Part shown: positions 40,455-51,174 of the stretch, one piece after another
Position numbering within the stretch: the first letter of the stretch is position 1
Layout of the letters: each line of letters begins with the position of its first letter
Source of the DNA: Prochlorococcus sp. AG-402-M23
GTDB taxonomy: Bacteria > Cyanobacteriota > Cyanobacteriia > PCC-6307 > Cyanobiaceae
DNA length: 64,000 nt
Direction: 5' to 3'
Assembly: GCA_003216575.1 (NCBI GenBank)
Contig: QCIR01000007.1
Span: forward strand, 1 to 64,000
Notes under the pieces: model-generated
Seen by the model: the letters and a program-made list of their open reading frames with translations, nothing else
Database searches by the model: none
Told to the model about the DNA's origin: nothing
Made by a program: the position numbers and the translations under genes

Positions 40455-43400
40455 ATGACCAGCAGCGGCAAAATCAGAATTTATGAATTGTCAAAGGATT
40501 TAAGCCTTGACAATAAGGATGTCTTAGACGCAGCTCGTAAACTTGCCATAGCAGCAAAGAGCCATAGCAGTTCAATAAGCAGTCTTGAGGCAACTCAAAT
40601 CAAAGATTTCCTAAAAAAAAGTAATGGTGTCGATCAAAAGAATAAAACCAGTAGAAAATTAGATAAAGAAATTCTTTCAGTTAAAAAAAGTCTTCCTAAA
40701 AATCAAAAGCCTGAAATCAAACAAAATACTCCTGCTCAATTAGAGAATTCATCATCCAATTTAAATGTCCCTTTAAAACCAAATCAAACTCCTATTAAAT
40801 CTAAAAATTCAACTATTACGAATGATAAAAAAGTCTTAAAAAGCAAACCTCCTGTAAAACAGCAAATAACTCCCCCTGTCAAACCAAACCAGCCATTACC
40901 TCCAAAGCCAAGACAAGAAGTAAAGCCAACTATTGCTAAACTAGTAGCAAAAACTGAGAAAAAAAATCCACTTCCTGAAGAAAAGAAAGCAACCAAATTT
41001 AAAAATCAACAAACAAACTCCGAATCAGTCAAAAAGCCAATAAATCAATCTCAAGCTACTTATCGGAAGGAACCAAATAGACCATTAGCTCCGCCAAGCA
41101 GACCACAAATAAATGCTCAAAATAAAAAACAAACAGCACTTAATAACCAAGAACGACAAAAAAGAATAAATACGGGTCAGATTCCTCCGCAGAAGTTTGG
41201 TCCAGGGGATTTTCAAAGAATAAACAAAAATCAAAGCAAGCAGACTCAGCCTTCGAGAACTCCTCAGCCTCCAACTAAAGGAAATACTCTTGAACTTGTA
41301 GGAGCACCAATACGAAGAGAAAAACCCATAAATAAACCGCAAACGACCGAAGTCAGAAATAAACCATCAATGCAATCTAGACCTGGTGGTCAAAAGCCTT
41401 CAGTATCTTCAAGTCGTCCAGGCTTATCAAATCGACCTGTTTCTAATAATCGAGTCAGCGCAGGACCAATTCGCCCTGGGTCGCCTAATCGACAAGGTGC
41501 TAATCGAGGTGGATTAGCAAATCGATCTAATCAAGGGCAAAATCGTCCAGGGGTTAATAACCGAGGAGGAGGACCAGTTCGTCCAGGATCTCCAAATCGA
41601 AGCGTGGGGCAAACGAGACCCTTTAACCCTTCCAAATCGGCTGGGGGGCAAAACCGTTCCAATAATCGTCCTGGAGTTCCATCTGGCATGAGAAAACCAG
41701 TTGCTCCAAGTGAATTAATGCAACTGCAAAAGCCTCAAGCCAGGCCAACTGCTCCGCAAAGAAAATCTGATTCTCCAACTAGTCCAAAACCAAAACGAGA
41801 CAACACGACTGGAGCAAGACCTCCAATAAATAGACCTGCTCCAGCAGCTCCTAAAAAACCAGCTCATAGACCTGGTGGTGCAGCTGCTCCCAGAAGAACA
41901 GGCAGGCCTGACTGGGATGACAGTGCGAAGCTTGATGCTTTAAGAAATAAATCGCCTCAAAAACAGCGTCAAAAAGTTCACATCATTGGAGAAAATGATG
42001 ATGCTCTAACTGCTGAAACAAGTGGATTTGCAGGGGAACAACAAGCAGTAGTTCTTTCCGCCAGCTTAGCTCGACCAACCAAACCCAAATCTGGCAGAAA
42101 AAACAATGGTAAGCCTTTAACTGCACTTAAAAAGCGTAAGAAAGAAACAACACGTCAAAGGCAACGAAGACGTGCCATGGAATTAAGAGCTGCTAGAGAA
42201 GCAAAGCTTGTCAGACCTGAAATGATTGTTGTACCAGAAGACAATCTTACAGTTCAAGAACTTGCCGACATGTTGAGTGTTGAAAGCTCTGAAATCATCA
42301 AATCATTATTTTTCAAAGGAATTACTGCCACTGTCACACAATCCTTGGATTTAGCGACTATCGAAACCGTTGCGGAAGAGTTCGGTGTTCCAGTTCTTCA
42401 AGATGATGTCGAGGAGGCAGCTAAAAAAACAGTTGAAATGATAGAGGAGGGAGATTTAAAACATTTAATTCGAAGACCTCCAGTCGTTACTGTGATGGGT
42501 CATGTTGACCATGGGAAAACATCTTTACTTGACGCTATTAGAAAAGCAAGGGTTGCAGCAGGAGAAGCTGGAGGTATTACTCAACATATTGGTGCCTATC
42601 AAATTGAGACTGAACATGATGGATCAACAAAGAAACTAACTTTTTTAGATACTCCTGGGCACGAAGCTTTTACTGCAATGAGAGCAAGAGGTACCAAGGT
42701 TACGGATGTAGCCATTTTGGTTGTAGCCGCTGATGACGGTGTTAGGCCTCAAACTCTTGAAGCTATCAGTCATGCAAGAGCAGCAAAAGTTCCCATTGTC
42801 GTAGCAATAAATAAAATTGACAAAGAAGGATCATCACCCGATCGCGTAAAACAAGAATTATCAGAGCAAGATTTATTGTCAGAAGAATGGGGAGGAGATG
42901 TAGTAATGGTTCCTGTTAGTGCCATTAAAGGGGAAAACATAGATAAGCTTTTAGAAATGGTTTTGCTTGTCACTGAAGTTGAAGATCTACAAGCCAACCC
43001 AGATAGATTGGCAAAAGGAACTGTCATAGAAGCTCACTTAGATAAGGCAAAAGGACCTGTTGCCACATTATTAGTACAGAACGGTACTCTTAAATCTGGA
43101 GATGTTGTAGCGGCTGGGCCAGTACTTGGGAAAGTAAGAGCGATGGTAGATGAGAATGGATCCAGAATTAAAGAAGCAGGTCCATCATTCCCAGTAGAAG
43201 CACTTGGATTTAGTGAAGTTCCAACAGCTGGTGATGAGTTTGAAGTTTACCCAGATGAAAAGACTGCAAGATCAGTAGTTGGAGAGCGAGCGACAGATGC
43301 TCGTGCAGCAAGACTAGCTCAGCAAATGGCTTCCAGACGAGTATCCCTTTCTTCAATTTCTGGTCAAGCCAGTGAAGGGGAACTAAAAGAATTAAATATA

Positions 43401-44000
43401 ATCCTTAAAGCTGATGTCCAAGGAAGTTTAGAGGCGATCCTTGGATCTCTTGAACAACTCCCCAAAGACGAAGTGCAAGTCAGGGTGTTGTTATCTGCTC
43501 CAGGAGAAATTACTGAGACCGATGTTGACTTAGCAGCAGCATCAGGTGCAGTTATTGTAGGGTTCAACACTTCTATGGCATCAGGTGCTAAACGTGCTGC
43601 TGACGCAAACGGAGTTGATGTTAGGGATTACGAAGTAATTTATAAGCTTTTAGAAGATATCCAATTAGCCATGGAGGGTCTTTTAGAACCGGAAATGATA
43701 GAAGAAGCATTAGGGGTTGCTGAGGTCAGAGCAATATTCTCAATTGGGAAAAGTGCCGTGGCAGGTTGCTATGTAACCACTGGAAAGATCCAACGGAATT
43801 GCCGAGTCAGAGTCAACCGAGGGAATCAAATCGTATTTGAAGGCGATCTAGATTCACTAAAGAGAAACAAAGATGATGTTAAAGATGTATCAACAGGTTT
43901 CGAATGCGGAATAGGTTGTGATCGTTTTGCAAACTGGGAAGAAGGAGATCAAATAGAGGCCTTCAAGCTAGTAACACAAAGAAGAAAGTTAACCAATTAA
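40455..44000 (+). CDS. infB: Translation initiation factor IF-2
   Basis: [38 protein letters not shown]; low-complexity N/P/R/G-rich N-terminus. Confidence 0.98.
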   Translation: MTSSGKIRIYELSKDLSLDNKDVLDAARKLAIAAKSHSSSISSLEATQIKDFLKKSNGVDQKNKTSRKLDKEILSVKKSLPKNQKPEIKQNTPAQLENSSSNLNVPLKPNQTPIKSKNSTITNDKKVLKSKPPVKQQITPPVKPNQPLPPKPRQEVKPTIAKLVAKTEKKNPLPEEKKATKFKNQQTNSESVKKPINQSQATYRKEPNRPLAPPSRPQINAQNKKQTALNNQERQKRINTGQIPPQKFGPGDFQRINKNQSKQTQPSRTPQPPTKGNTLELVGAPIRREKPINKPQTTEVRNKPSMQSRPGGQKPSVSSSRPGLSNRPVSNNRVSAGPIRPGSPNRQGANRGGLANRSNQGQNRPGVNNRGGGPVRPGSPNRSVGQTRPFNPSKSAGGQNRSNNRPGVPSGMRKPVAPSELMQLQKPQARPTAPQRKSDSPTSPKPKRDNTTGARPPINRPAPAAPKKPAHRPGGAAAPRRTGRPDWDDSAKLDALRNKSPQKQRQKVHIIGENDDALTAETSGFAGEQQAVVLSASLARPTKPKSGRKNNGKPLTALKKRKKETTRQRQRRRAMELRAAREAKLVRPEMIVVPEDNLTVQELADMLSVESSEIIKSLFFKGITATVTQSLDLATIETVAEEFGVPVLQDDVEEAAKKTVEMIEEGDLKHLIRRPPVVTVMGHVDHGKTSLLDAIRKARVAAGEAGGITQHIGAYQIETEHDGSTKKLTFLDTPGHEAFTAMRARGTKVTDVAILVVAADDGVRPQTLEAISHARAAKVPIVVAINKIDKEGSSPDRVKQELSEQDLLSEEWGGDVVMVPVSAIKGENIDKLLEMVLLVTEVEDLQANPDRLAKGTVIEAHLDKAKGPVATLLVQNGTLKSGDVVAAGPVLGKVRAMVDENGSRIKEAGPSFPVEALGFSEVPTAGDEFEVYPDEKTARSVVGERATDARAARLAQQMASRRVSLSSISGQASEGELKELNIILKADVQGSLEAILGSLEQLPKDEVQVRVLLSAPGEITETDVDLAAASGAVIVGFNTSMASGAKRAADANGVDVRDYEVIYKLLEDIQLAMEGLLEPEMIEEALGVAEVRAIFSIGKSAVAGCYVTTGKIQRNCRVRVNRGNQIVFEGDLDSLKRNKDDVKDVSTGFECGIGCDRFANWEEGDQIEAFKLVTQRRKLTN

Positions 44001-44059
44001 CTTACTCAATTAACTAAAAATATAAAAAGCAACTATTTGTAATTAATAACAGCTAAAAA

Positions 44060-44326
44060 CTAATCATCATCTGGTTTATTTCTATCTTTTAACAATAAAA
44101 AACCTAGTATAATTAATGCTGATGATTGAATTGCAAAATCTTTAATAGAAACAATATCTCCTGTAATAATTTTGCTAAACATGATAAAAAAACCTAGAGC
44201 AGCCGATCCAAAAAGAGCTATCCATACAGCTCTTCTTAATCCCCTAAAAGGATTTTGAGACTCCTTCAAAAGTCGCGATCTCAAATTAGGATCCAAATTT
44301 GGATCAGGCTTATTAGGATTACTCAA
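44060..44326 (-). CDS. DUF3493-like small membrane protein
   Basis: LRSRLLKESQNPFRGLRRAVWIALFGSAALGFFI typical of the cyanobacterial family. Confidence 0.75.
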   Translation of the reverse strand: MSNPNKPDPNLDPNLRSRLLKESQNPFRGLRRAVWIALFGSAALGFFIMFSKIITGDIVSIKDFAIQSSALIILGFLLLKDRNKPDDD

Positions 44327-44359
44327 AAATTAATTTAAAGATGATAATTTAATTCTAAT

Positions 44360-44431
44360 GCCGATGTAGCTCAGGGGTAGAGCAACTGATTCGTAACCAG
44401 TAGGTCGGTGGTTCAATTCCACTCATCGGCA
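44360..44431 (+). tRNA. tRNA-Thr (anticodon CGT)
   Basis: Manual cloverleaf: GCCGATG/CATCGGC acceptor, GCTC/GAGC D-stem, loop TTCGTAA, GGTGG-TTCAATT-CCACT T-arm; 72 nt with discriminator, no encoded CCA. Confidence 0.93.
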
Positions 44432-44689
44432 TAATGTTCTCAAAAAGTTTTACAAAGAAGTTTATTGAGAGAAAAGCTCAACACAAAACAAATAAGCAAA
44501 GATTACCTCCATATGAAAACTTACAACGCAGTTGAAATAACTAAGAACTTTCTTTTAGACAAATCCTGTGACTAATGATTCGAAAGCAAGCTCTCAGATG
44601 GTCTCTGCATAACGAAAGTGATCTTAGTATGTTAGGGTCTTAGCGCTCTAAATGTATGTCATCGGTTTTTTCCCTTACAAATAAAGGTT

Positions 44690-45436
44690 ATGACTTCTAC
44701 TGCTCCAAATGAGAATGTAAAAGATAATTTAAAAGAACAAATTTCTTGCAAATTAGTCTCAGAAATAATTCGTGAACGTATACAAGCGAATGGGGCCAGA
44801 TTTCATGCAAACGATAATATTTCTGATTTCATTCAACCAGGAGAGCTTGAAACCCTTGAAAGAGAAGTTGCAACAAGAGTTAGGGATTTACTCAAAACTT
44901 TATTGATTGATGTTGATAACGATCACAACACTCAAGAAACTGCCGAAAGAGTTTCCAGAATGTACATCAATGAAGTATTCAAAGGTAGATATCACCCTCA
45001 ACCTAAAGTTACCTGTTTCCCTAACGATAGAAATTTAGATGAGATCTATACGCTAGGTCCTATAACTGTTAGATCTGCATGTTCACATCATTTCGTTCCA
45101 ATCCTTGGAGATTGCTGGATAGGAATCAAACCAGGAGAAAAAGTTATTGGGATCTCGAAATTCGCAAGAGTAGCTGATTGGGTTTTCTCTAGGCCACATA
45201 TTCAAGAAGAAGCTGTAATGATTCTTGCTGATGAAATAGAACGCTTATGTGAACCAAAAGGGCTCGCAATTCTGGTTAAGGCTCAACATTATTGTATGAA
45301 ATGGCGCGGAGTAAAAGAGCCAGAAACCAGCATGATCAACTCAATTGTTAGGGGTGATTTTCGCCATGATGCAAGCTTAAAGCAAGAGTTTTTCGAACTT
45401 GTGAAACAGCAATCAAACTTCGGCAAGAATTACTAA
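44690..45436 (+). CDS. folE: GTP cyclohydrolase I
   Basis: ACSHHFVPILGDCWIGIKPGEKVIGISKFARV; EPKGLAILVKAQHYCMKWRGV. Confidence 0.96.
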   Translation: MTSTAPNENVKDNLKEQISCKLVSEIIRERIQANGARFHANDNISDFIQPGELETLEREVATRVRDLLKTLLIDVDNDHNTQETAERVSRMYINEVFKGRYHPQPKVTCFPNDRNLDEIYTLGPITVRSACSHHFVPILGDCWIGIKPGEKVIGISKFARVADWVFSRPHIQEEAVMILADEIERLCEPKGLAILVKAQHYCMKWRGVKEPETSMINSIVRGDFRHDASLKQEFFELVKQQSNFGKNY

Positions 45437-45780
45437 ATCAACTTCAGGGGTGTAAAACTTATAAAAAGCTCTTCTAAAGATACGATGGATCTATAAGTGA
45501 TAGTCCGATAAGAAAGCAAAAATGACTTCTTAGCGATCCTATTAGCAGCAGCAACCACATCTTCCCCTGTGCCAAATCAATTATTTTTCAAGAGAACTAA
45601 GCTTGACATCAATTCTGGTTTCAACTTGAGGACCAAAACGAAATCTTAGTCCTGCTAAAACTTTCGTTATATTGACATTGTAGATTTCATACGCAAGTTG
45701 CTTTAATCCATCCTCCTTTGCGATTTGAACTCCAGAGCCTCTACCGGTAAGCCACTTATTTAAATATCTTTCACTTCAAA
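45435..45780 (-). pseudogene. Possible degraded coding region (two frame-shifted fragments)
   Basis: Minus-strand reading: SERYLNKWLTGRGSGVQIAKEDGLKQLAYEIYNVNITKVLAGLRFRFGPQVETRIDVKLSSLEK*, then in a shifted frame GTGEDVVAAANRIAKKSFLLSYRTITYRSIVSLEELFISFTPLKLI*; no good start codon. Confidence 0.4.
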
Positions 45781-45991
45781 AAGATTCTGATATATTTTTT
45801 CTTTAATATGAATTCAAGATACGCCAAGAGGATCTCAACGTTCGGCAGATCCCCCCCCAAGTCAAGTCTTCAACATATGCATCAACTAATTAAGAAAAAG
45901 ATTGAATAAGAAAACTAAAAGGTATGACGATTGTGTCTTCATAAATCTGATTCATAGTCAACTTTGAACCCTTTTAAAACTTAATAAATTA

Positions 45992-46010
45992 AATCTCTAA
46001 AATAGAGATT
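45992..46010 (-). terminator. AT-rich hairpin downstream of the porin gene
   Basis: AATCTCTA-AAA-TAGAGATT perfect 8-bp stem; no long U tract. Confidence 0.3.
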
Positions 46011-46065
46011 ATGCTTTGATATTGTCTACTCAATTAGCTAGTCTGTCTGAAAGAAGACATTGACA

Positions 46066-47286
46066 TCAAAATTTGAAAGTAGTTTTAACTAATGCACCAT
46101 TTACATCTTCTTTCCCATCTTTTTCAATAACAAAATAAGCAGGAGTAACATTAATATTATCGCTTACCTTAAAATCATAAAAGACTTCCCAAGCCAAAGG
46201 ATCGTCATAACCACTATCATCTCTATGAGTTTCGGCTGTTCCAATACCAAAACCTAAAATATTCCCATCAATTAAAGCATCATTCCACAAAAATCCAACC
46301 ATCCAGGTATTTCCATCTTCAACCTTATTCATGGAAGTATCAGGATTATCCTCGTTATCAGGTTTTTTCCAACCCATCCCTGCACTCACGCTATAGTCGT
46401 CTCCAAATTGATAACTACCACTAATCCCAAAAGATGAATAGTCATTAATATCAGGAGTATTATCAGTATTCCCATTATCAGCCTGTGTGTATGCAGCGGC
46501 AAGAGTGAATTTCTCATCAACCCATGCCAACTGAGTTGTTATATGGTCTTTGCCTTCATCAGTCAAGAAGCCAATAGAAGAATTGGTTGCATCTTCAGAA
46601 ACAAAAAGTGCAGAAGCAACCAATTTTTCATGGGACCAAGTAATTCCAGCACCCGCTCCCATCTTTTTGGAATAAGTATCATTCGCACCTGCCTGATTTA
46701 AGACAAACAGAACTCCATCACCAGGATAAGCACTGGGCCAGACTCCAAGTAAATCATCTTGGCGAAGCTTCGGGCCAAAAGTTACTTGAATATCGTCTCC
46801 AACAGGAAATTGATAATATGCCTTATGAAGTTCTAATAAATCATTACTATTAAAAGCAGTATCTAATCTTGCCTCCCCCATCATTCCGAAGGGCTCCATC
46901 ATCCCAAAATTACCTACGCGAACAGCAGTCTTAAGCATGTCTTGGCCAGTAAAACTGGTCATAAACATCAGCTTTGTATCGTAATGAAAAACTGTCCCAT
47001 CCTTTTCCTCAGAAGTAGACATTCCACCCATTCCACCCATTCCAGAATCACTTACGCCATCTACTCCACCCAAAACAAAAGTCGTTTTTCCCATAAACAT
47101 AGTTGAAGGGTATGAATCCCCCATTTTCATGTGACCACCATGGTGATCATGATGACCTTTATGATCGCCACCTCCAGCTTCGACAGTTGCTGGAGCAAGA
47201 AGACCTATCGCAACAGGGAATAGAAGAATTTTACTTAGATTTTTCAAAATTTTTACTAGTTTTACTAGTTTTACTACCTCATACAA
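46066..47286 (-). CDS. Outer-membrane porin-like protein with His-rich N-terminus
   Basis: Signal-like N-terminus, GGGDHKGHHDHHGGHMKMG segment, alternating beta-barrel-like body, C-terminal KTTFKF. Confidence 0.75.
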   Translation of the reverse strand: MYEVVKLVKLVKILKNLSKILLFPVAIGLLAPATVEAGGGDHKGHHDHHGGHMKMGDSYPSTMFMGKTTFVLGGVDGVSDSGMGGMGGMSTSEEKDGTVFHYDTKLMFMTSFTGQDMLKTAVRVGNFGMMEPFGMMGEARLDTAFNSNDLLELHKAYYQFPVGDDIQVTFGPKLRQDDLLGVWPSAYPGDGVLFVLNQAGANDTYSKKMGAGAGITWSHEKLVASALFVSEDATNSSIGFLTDEGKDHITTQLAWVDEKFTLAAAYTQADNGNTDNTPDINDYSSFGISGSYQFGDDYSVSAGMGWKKPDNEDNPDTSMNKVEDGNTWMVGFLWNDALIDGNILGFGIGTAETHRDDSGYDDPLAWEVFYDFKVSDNINVTPAYFVIEKDGKEDVNGALVKTTFKF

Positions 47287-47546
47287 CTTAGGCTTTGTTT
47301 TTCCTAGGGCTATTGGCTATATGCCTCTTCAGTATGTGACTATCGATACAAATTAGAAGAGCATTTTTGTTTTGATAAGTGGAAGAAGAGCTAATACGCA
47401 CCTATATCCTAGTGATTACAAGAGCTGAATAAAAGAGAGGCTTCTTTCATTCTTTCAATTATTTAGAAACAATTCTAGGGGACTCAGTGACAACAATAAG
47501 AATCTAATTAATCTAAATACTAGAAAAGCTAGTAAGACCAAAAAGG

Positions 47547-47795
47547 ATGAAAAATCTTAAGCCTATTGTTTCTCTTTTAGTTATGTCACTGTCATTCTCA
47601 CTAATGGGCTGTTCAAGTAACTCAGAAACAAGCAGTACTCGTGCCCTCTTTGATACTAGAAAAGAAGCTGAAAACGCTGCCAAGGATTTCAATTGCAAGG
47701 GTGCTCATAAAATGGGTGACAAATGGATGCCTTGCAAAAGTCATGATGCTCATGAAAAAGGAGAAAAACATGAGGGACATCACCATCATCACTAA
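47547..47795 (+). CDS. Small lipoprotein with WMPC motif (DUF3721-like) and His-rich tail
   Basis: Lipobox-like LMGCSS; TRKEAENAAKDFNCKGAHKMGDKWMPCKSH; terminal EGHHHHH. Confidence 0.75.
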   Translation: MKNLKPIVSLLVMSLSFSLMGCSSNSETSSTRALFDTRKEAENAAKDFNCKGAHKMGDKWMPCKSHDAHEKGEKHEGHHHHH

Positions 47796-47807
47796 AAAGT
47801 TTAAGCA

Positions 47808-48251
47808 ATGACAACTTCAAATACTTCTAAGAAGGAAGCATCTAAAGGTCCTTCTCATTGTGGAAGTAAACCTAAAAAAATTGCGATTGGGATAGCACCA
47901 CTTGGATTCATTTCTATCGGAATTGTTCCAATGGGAATTGTGACCATTGGAATTGTTCCCATGGGTGTCGTTTCTATTGGCGCTGTAGCCATGGGAGTAT
48001 TAAATGCCTCAATAGTAGGAATGGGAATATTTTCTGCCGGAATAACAACCATGGGTCTAAAGGTATGGAGTCCAGAAAACAATGCTATTCAGGAGTCAAT
48101 CAATCGTTCTGATTCTTCATCTCCAAAAAATATATATGCATATCCAACTAAAGCTCAGGCAGAGGTCGAAGCCAAAAAGCTCGGATGCGTTGGTGTCCAC
48201 AAGATGGGTAAATTATGGATGCCTTGTGCAACCCATATCAACCCTAACTAG
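47808..48251 (+). CDS. Hydrophobic decapeptide-repeat protein with C-terminal WMPC motif (DUF3721-like)
   Basis: IGIAPLGFIS-IGIVPMGIVT-IGIVPMGVVS-IGAVAMGVLN repeats; C-terminal TKAQAEVEAKKLGCVGVHKMGKLWMPCATH. Confidence 0.75.
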   Translation: MTTSNTSKKEASKGPSHCGSKPKKIAIGIAPLGFISIGIVPMGIVTIGIVPMGVVSIGAVAMGVLNASIVGMGIFSAGITTMGLKVWSPENNAIQESINRSDSSSPKNIYAYPTKAQAEVEAKKLGCVGVHKMGKLWMPCATHINPN

Positions 48252-48382
48252 TCTTTAATTGATTAAGAATTTATAGTTGGGTATAAAATTCTTGGAAATA
48301 TATCTACAAACGACTCAATTCATCTCCCTGTTTTTTAACAAATTAGGATTTAATTAACTTTCGAAAAGTGATCTTAATTGGT

Positions 48383-49000
48383 CTAAGAATATATATCTTC
48401 AACTAAAATTGAACCCTTTTCGCAAATTTGCTGCTGTGAAGGGAACTCTTTATCGGAGCAACAACATTCTCCTTTATCTGAATTGTTGATCCAATTAATA
48501 ATCCCTGTTCGGATTGGTTGAGGACATACTTGTCCTTCTTTAAGATGATTGATTTCTTCGCTTGTTAAAGGATCAGCATGTTCAATAAAAAGAGACTCTT
48601 TAAGCCTAAAAGAACATGTCTCATTCCATTGTTCAAAACAATTTATATGGTTTATAAAATCATCCCATGCTTCTCTCATTGATCTATACCCCTTCCTTTT
48701 TAACTCTTTGCTGAAAACAGCTTTAATGAATTCATTAAAATTCTGCAATTCATGAGGTGTAAAAGATGATGTGACGTGGCTTTCATAATTAGGAAAGTCA
48801 AGTTTCTTCTCTATTGATTGCAGTCTTTGTTCAATCGTGTGAAATCGAGAATCTATCGATTCAACAGGCATGTTCTCTATTTGATTAACAAAACAATCAG
48901 AGACATAACCAACCAATGATTTTCCCGAAATCCTCGCACTCTCTTTAATCTTTTCTAAAAGTTTTGGGTCAATACTTACATTGAGTTGCGTTCTCTTCAT
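48383..49000 (-). CDS. Ribbon-helix-helix-like putative DNA-binding protein with coiled coil and Cys-rich C-terminus
   Basis: MKRTQLNVSIDPKLLEKIKESARISGKSLVGYVSD N-terminus; HTIEQRLQSIEKKL; KGECCCSDKE. Confidence 0.6.
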   Translation of the reverse strand: MKRTQLNVSIDPKLLEKIKESARISGKSLVGYVSDCFVNQIENMPVESIDSRFHTIEQRLQSIEKKLDFPNYESHVTSSFTPHELQNFNEFIKAVFSKELKRKGYRSMREAWDDFINHINCFEQWNETCSFRLKESLFIEHADPLTSEEINHLKEGQVCPQPIRTGIINWINNSDKGECCCSDKEFPSQQQICEKGSILVEDIYS

Positions 49001-49161
49001 GAGTTAATCAATGAAAGGGTGGAAAATATCCATTTAATTAATATTTTATTGAATCCAAAAACATTTCGTTACCATTTTTAGATTTCTTGATCTTTAAGAA
49101 GCTATGTCTTTTCATCCATCCAAAAAATACCTCTTAGAAGCAATTAAGAGTAAAAATAAAT

Positions 49162-49947
49162 CTATCTATTATTTGGCAGCAAAATCAATGAAATCACACA
49201 AAGAACACTAATCAAAGGTCCAGGAGGCAAATTCAAAAACATAGCAAGAGAAAAACCGATCAGCGATAATATCAATCCAAATATGGAGGATCTAACCATC
49301 GCAATCCATAAAGATCTTGCTTTCTGTAATCCCAATAAAGTTGGGGTTGAAAGTAACGCAATCACAAGAATGACTCCCACTGCAGACATTGAACTCACAA
49401 TGACAAGTGCCGTAGTAAAACCAAGAGCCAAATTTAAAAAAGATACATTAACTCCACTTGAAGCAGCTCCTTCTGGATCAAGACCAATATGAACAAGCTT
49501 GTCGTAACCAAAAAACATCAAGCAAATAAATACCGAGAAAGCGATCAAAGTTCTTAGCAGATCACTGAAATTTGCAGTTAATAAATCTCCAAATAAAACA
49601 GCCTCCAAATCAATCCTGATACCCAGTAGAGGTATAAGCAAAACACCAAGTCCCATCGAACCAGCAAGAATTGTATTCATAACCGCTTCGTAATTTTGAT
49701 TTTTTTTATTTGTCAAGCTTTCTGCAGCAATAGCTCCTATCAAGCCGCTGATGACTCCACCAATAGAAGGATCCAAACCAAGCGCCATAGCCAAAGCAAG
49801 ACCTGGCAGCACACAATGCGAAATTAAATTAACTTGAAGAAGCCTTTTATGAGTAATCAATACAGTTCCCATAGCAGGGCAAAGTATTCCAGAGAAGGAA
49901 GTTATCAAAAGAGGAATTATCCACCAATTTGTATAAAAAAAAGACAT
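49162..49947 (-). CDS. znuB: Zinc ABC transporter permease
   Basis: ABC-3 permease: CPAMGTVLITHKRLLQVNLISHCVLPGLALA; next to zur/znuC/znuA. Confidence 0.88.
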   Translation of the reverse strand: MSFFYTNWWIIPLLITSFSGILCPAMGTVLITHKRLLQVNLISHCVLPGLALAMALGLDPSIGGVISGLIGAIAAESLTNKKNQNYEAVMNTILAGSMGLGVLLIPLLGIRIDLEAVLFGDLLTANFSDLLRTLIAFSVFICLMFFGYDKLVHIGLDPEGAASSGVNVSFLNLALGFTTALVIVSSMSAVGVILVIALLSTPTLLGLQKARSLWIAMVRSSIFGLILSLIGFSLAMFLNLPPGPLISVLCVISLILLPNNR

Positions 49948-49994
49948 TTAGCAAATGATTTAGTATGGTCAGTTAGAGAGATGAAGTTAAGATC

Positions 49995-50405
49995 TTGCCA
50001 ATGAGTACAAGCAAGCCTGAAATCACTAGACGTCAACAGCAATTGCTCAATGAACTCAAGAAATGTACTGATGAATTGAGTGGGCAAGAACTACATAGAC
50101 AACTTCATAATGGTGACAACGCAATGGGATTGACCACGGTCTATCGAAACCTGCAAGCACTAGTAAAGCAAGGTTTGATTCGTTCCAGACATCTTCCCAA
50201 TGGTGAGGTTCTTTATGCGCCAGTTGAAAGAGATATTCATCATTTAACCTGCGTAAGCTGTGGAGACACCACACGCTTGAAGGGATGTCCGGTCAAAATG
50301 ATGGATCTGTCGAAAAACACTTCTAAAAACTTTGAGCTTTTGTTTCATACTCTTGAGTACTTTGGTCTCTGCCAAACTTGTTCTCAGCAATTGAATGCTG
50401 GATAA
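49995..50405 (+). CDS. zur: Fur-family regulator, probable Zur
   Basis: TTVYRNLQALVKQGLIR; HHLTCVSCGD ... CQTC; between znuB and znuC. Confidence 0.85.
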   Translation: MPMSTSKPEITRRQQQLLNELKKCTDELSGQELHRQLHNGDNAMGLTTVYRNLQALVKQGLIRSRHLPNGEVLYAPVERDIHHLTCVSCGDTTRLKGCPVKMMDLSKNTSKNFELLFHTLEYFGLCQTCSQQLNAG

Positions 50406-50428
50406 GAGTATTTGAATATGAATCAAAC

Positions 50429-51127
50429 CTATAACTTCCACCTCAAATAATTAATTGAACTAAGTTTTTCTTGAACTTCCTGAGGGCTACCAGAAGCCAA
50501 AATAATTTTATCTAAAGCAATAACCTTGTCATAGGCATTTAAAGATGTTCCCCAGTCGTGACTACTAACAAAAACCGTGAACCCCGAATCGGCTAGCTGA
50601 CGAATGATTAACAGGAAATCTTCTTTAGCCGGAGGATCAAAGGCGGAGCAAGGTTCATCAAGAAGAAAAATTTTGGCTGGATTCATTAATGTTTTTGCAA
50701 GTAATGCTCTTTGTTGCTGTCCACCAGACAAAGCATCAAGTCTCCTTTTTGCTAAATGAGATATTCCAACACGTTGAAGGGCAGCTTCTAATTCACAACA
50801 AGTTGATTTGGAATGATTTACTCGACCTAAAGAGACTAATCCTTCAACAGTAATTGGAAAATTCCAATTCAGCTTTCCTCTCTGAGGCATTAAAGCCACT
50901 TGAGATCGATTATTTCTCAATGGTTTTCCGCCAACAGTAATTTCTCCTTGATCCGGAGTGCTACTCCCTTGCAGCAAGCTTAATAATGTTGACTTGCCAG
51001 CGCCATTCGGACCAACAAGAGCAGTCAAAGTACCTGGCTCAAGCTTAAGAGAAACCTTACTTAAAGCAGGTTTGATATTACTGAAATAGGAATAAGTCAC
51101 ATTTTCAGCAATCAAACTAGACATCAA
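50429..51127 (-). CDS. znuC: Zinc ABC transporter ATP-binding protein
   Basis: GPNGAGKSTLLSLLQG; LSGGQQQRALLAKTL; Walker B FLLDEPCSAFD. Confidence 0.9.
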   Translation of the reverse strand: MMSSLIAENVTYSYFSNIKPALSKVSLKLEPGTLTALVGPNGAGKSTLLSLLQGSSTPDQGEITVGGKPLRNNRSQVALMPQRGKLNWNFPITVEGLVSLGRVNHSKSTCCELEAALQRVGISHLAKRRLDALSGGQQQRALLAKTLMNPAKIFLLDEPCSAFDPPAKEDFLLIIRQLADSGFTVFVSSHDWGTSLNAYDKVIALDKIILASGSPQEVQEKLSSINYLRWKL

Positions 51128-51174
51128 TTAGAGGATTTGCTGACAAGAAACATAATATACTTGCCAATCTCAAA

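Noticed and set aside
41380-41720. NRPG/RPGSPNR-type repeats in infB
   Set aside because: Low-complexity N-terminal region is common in cyanobacterial IF-2.
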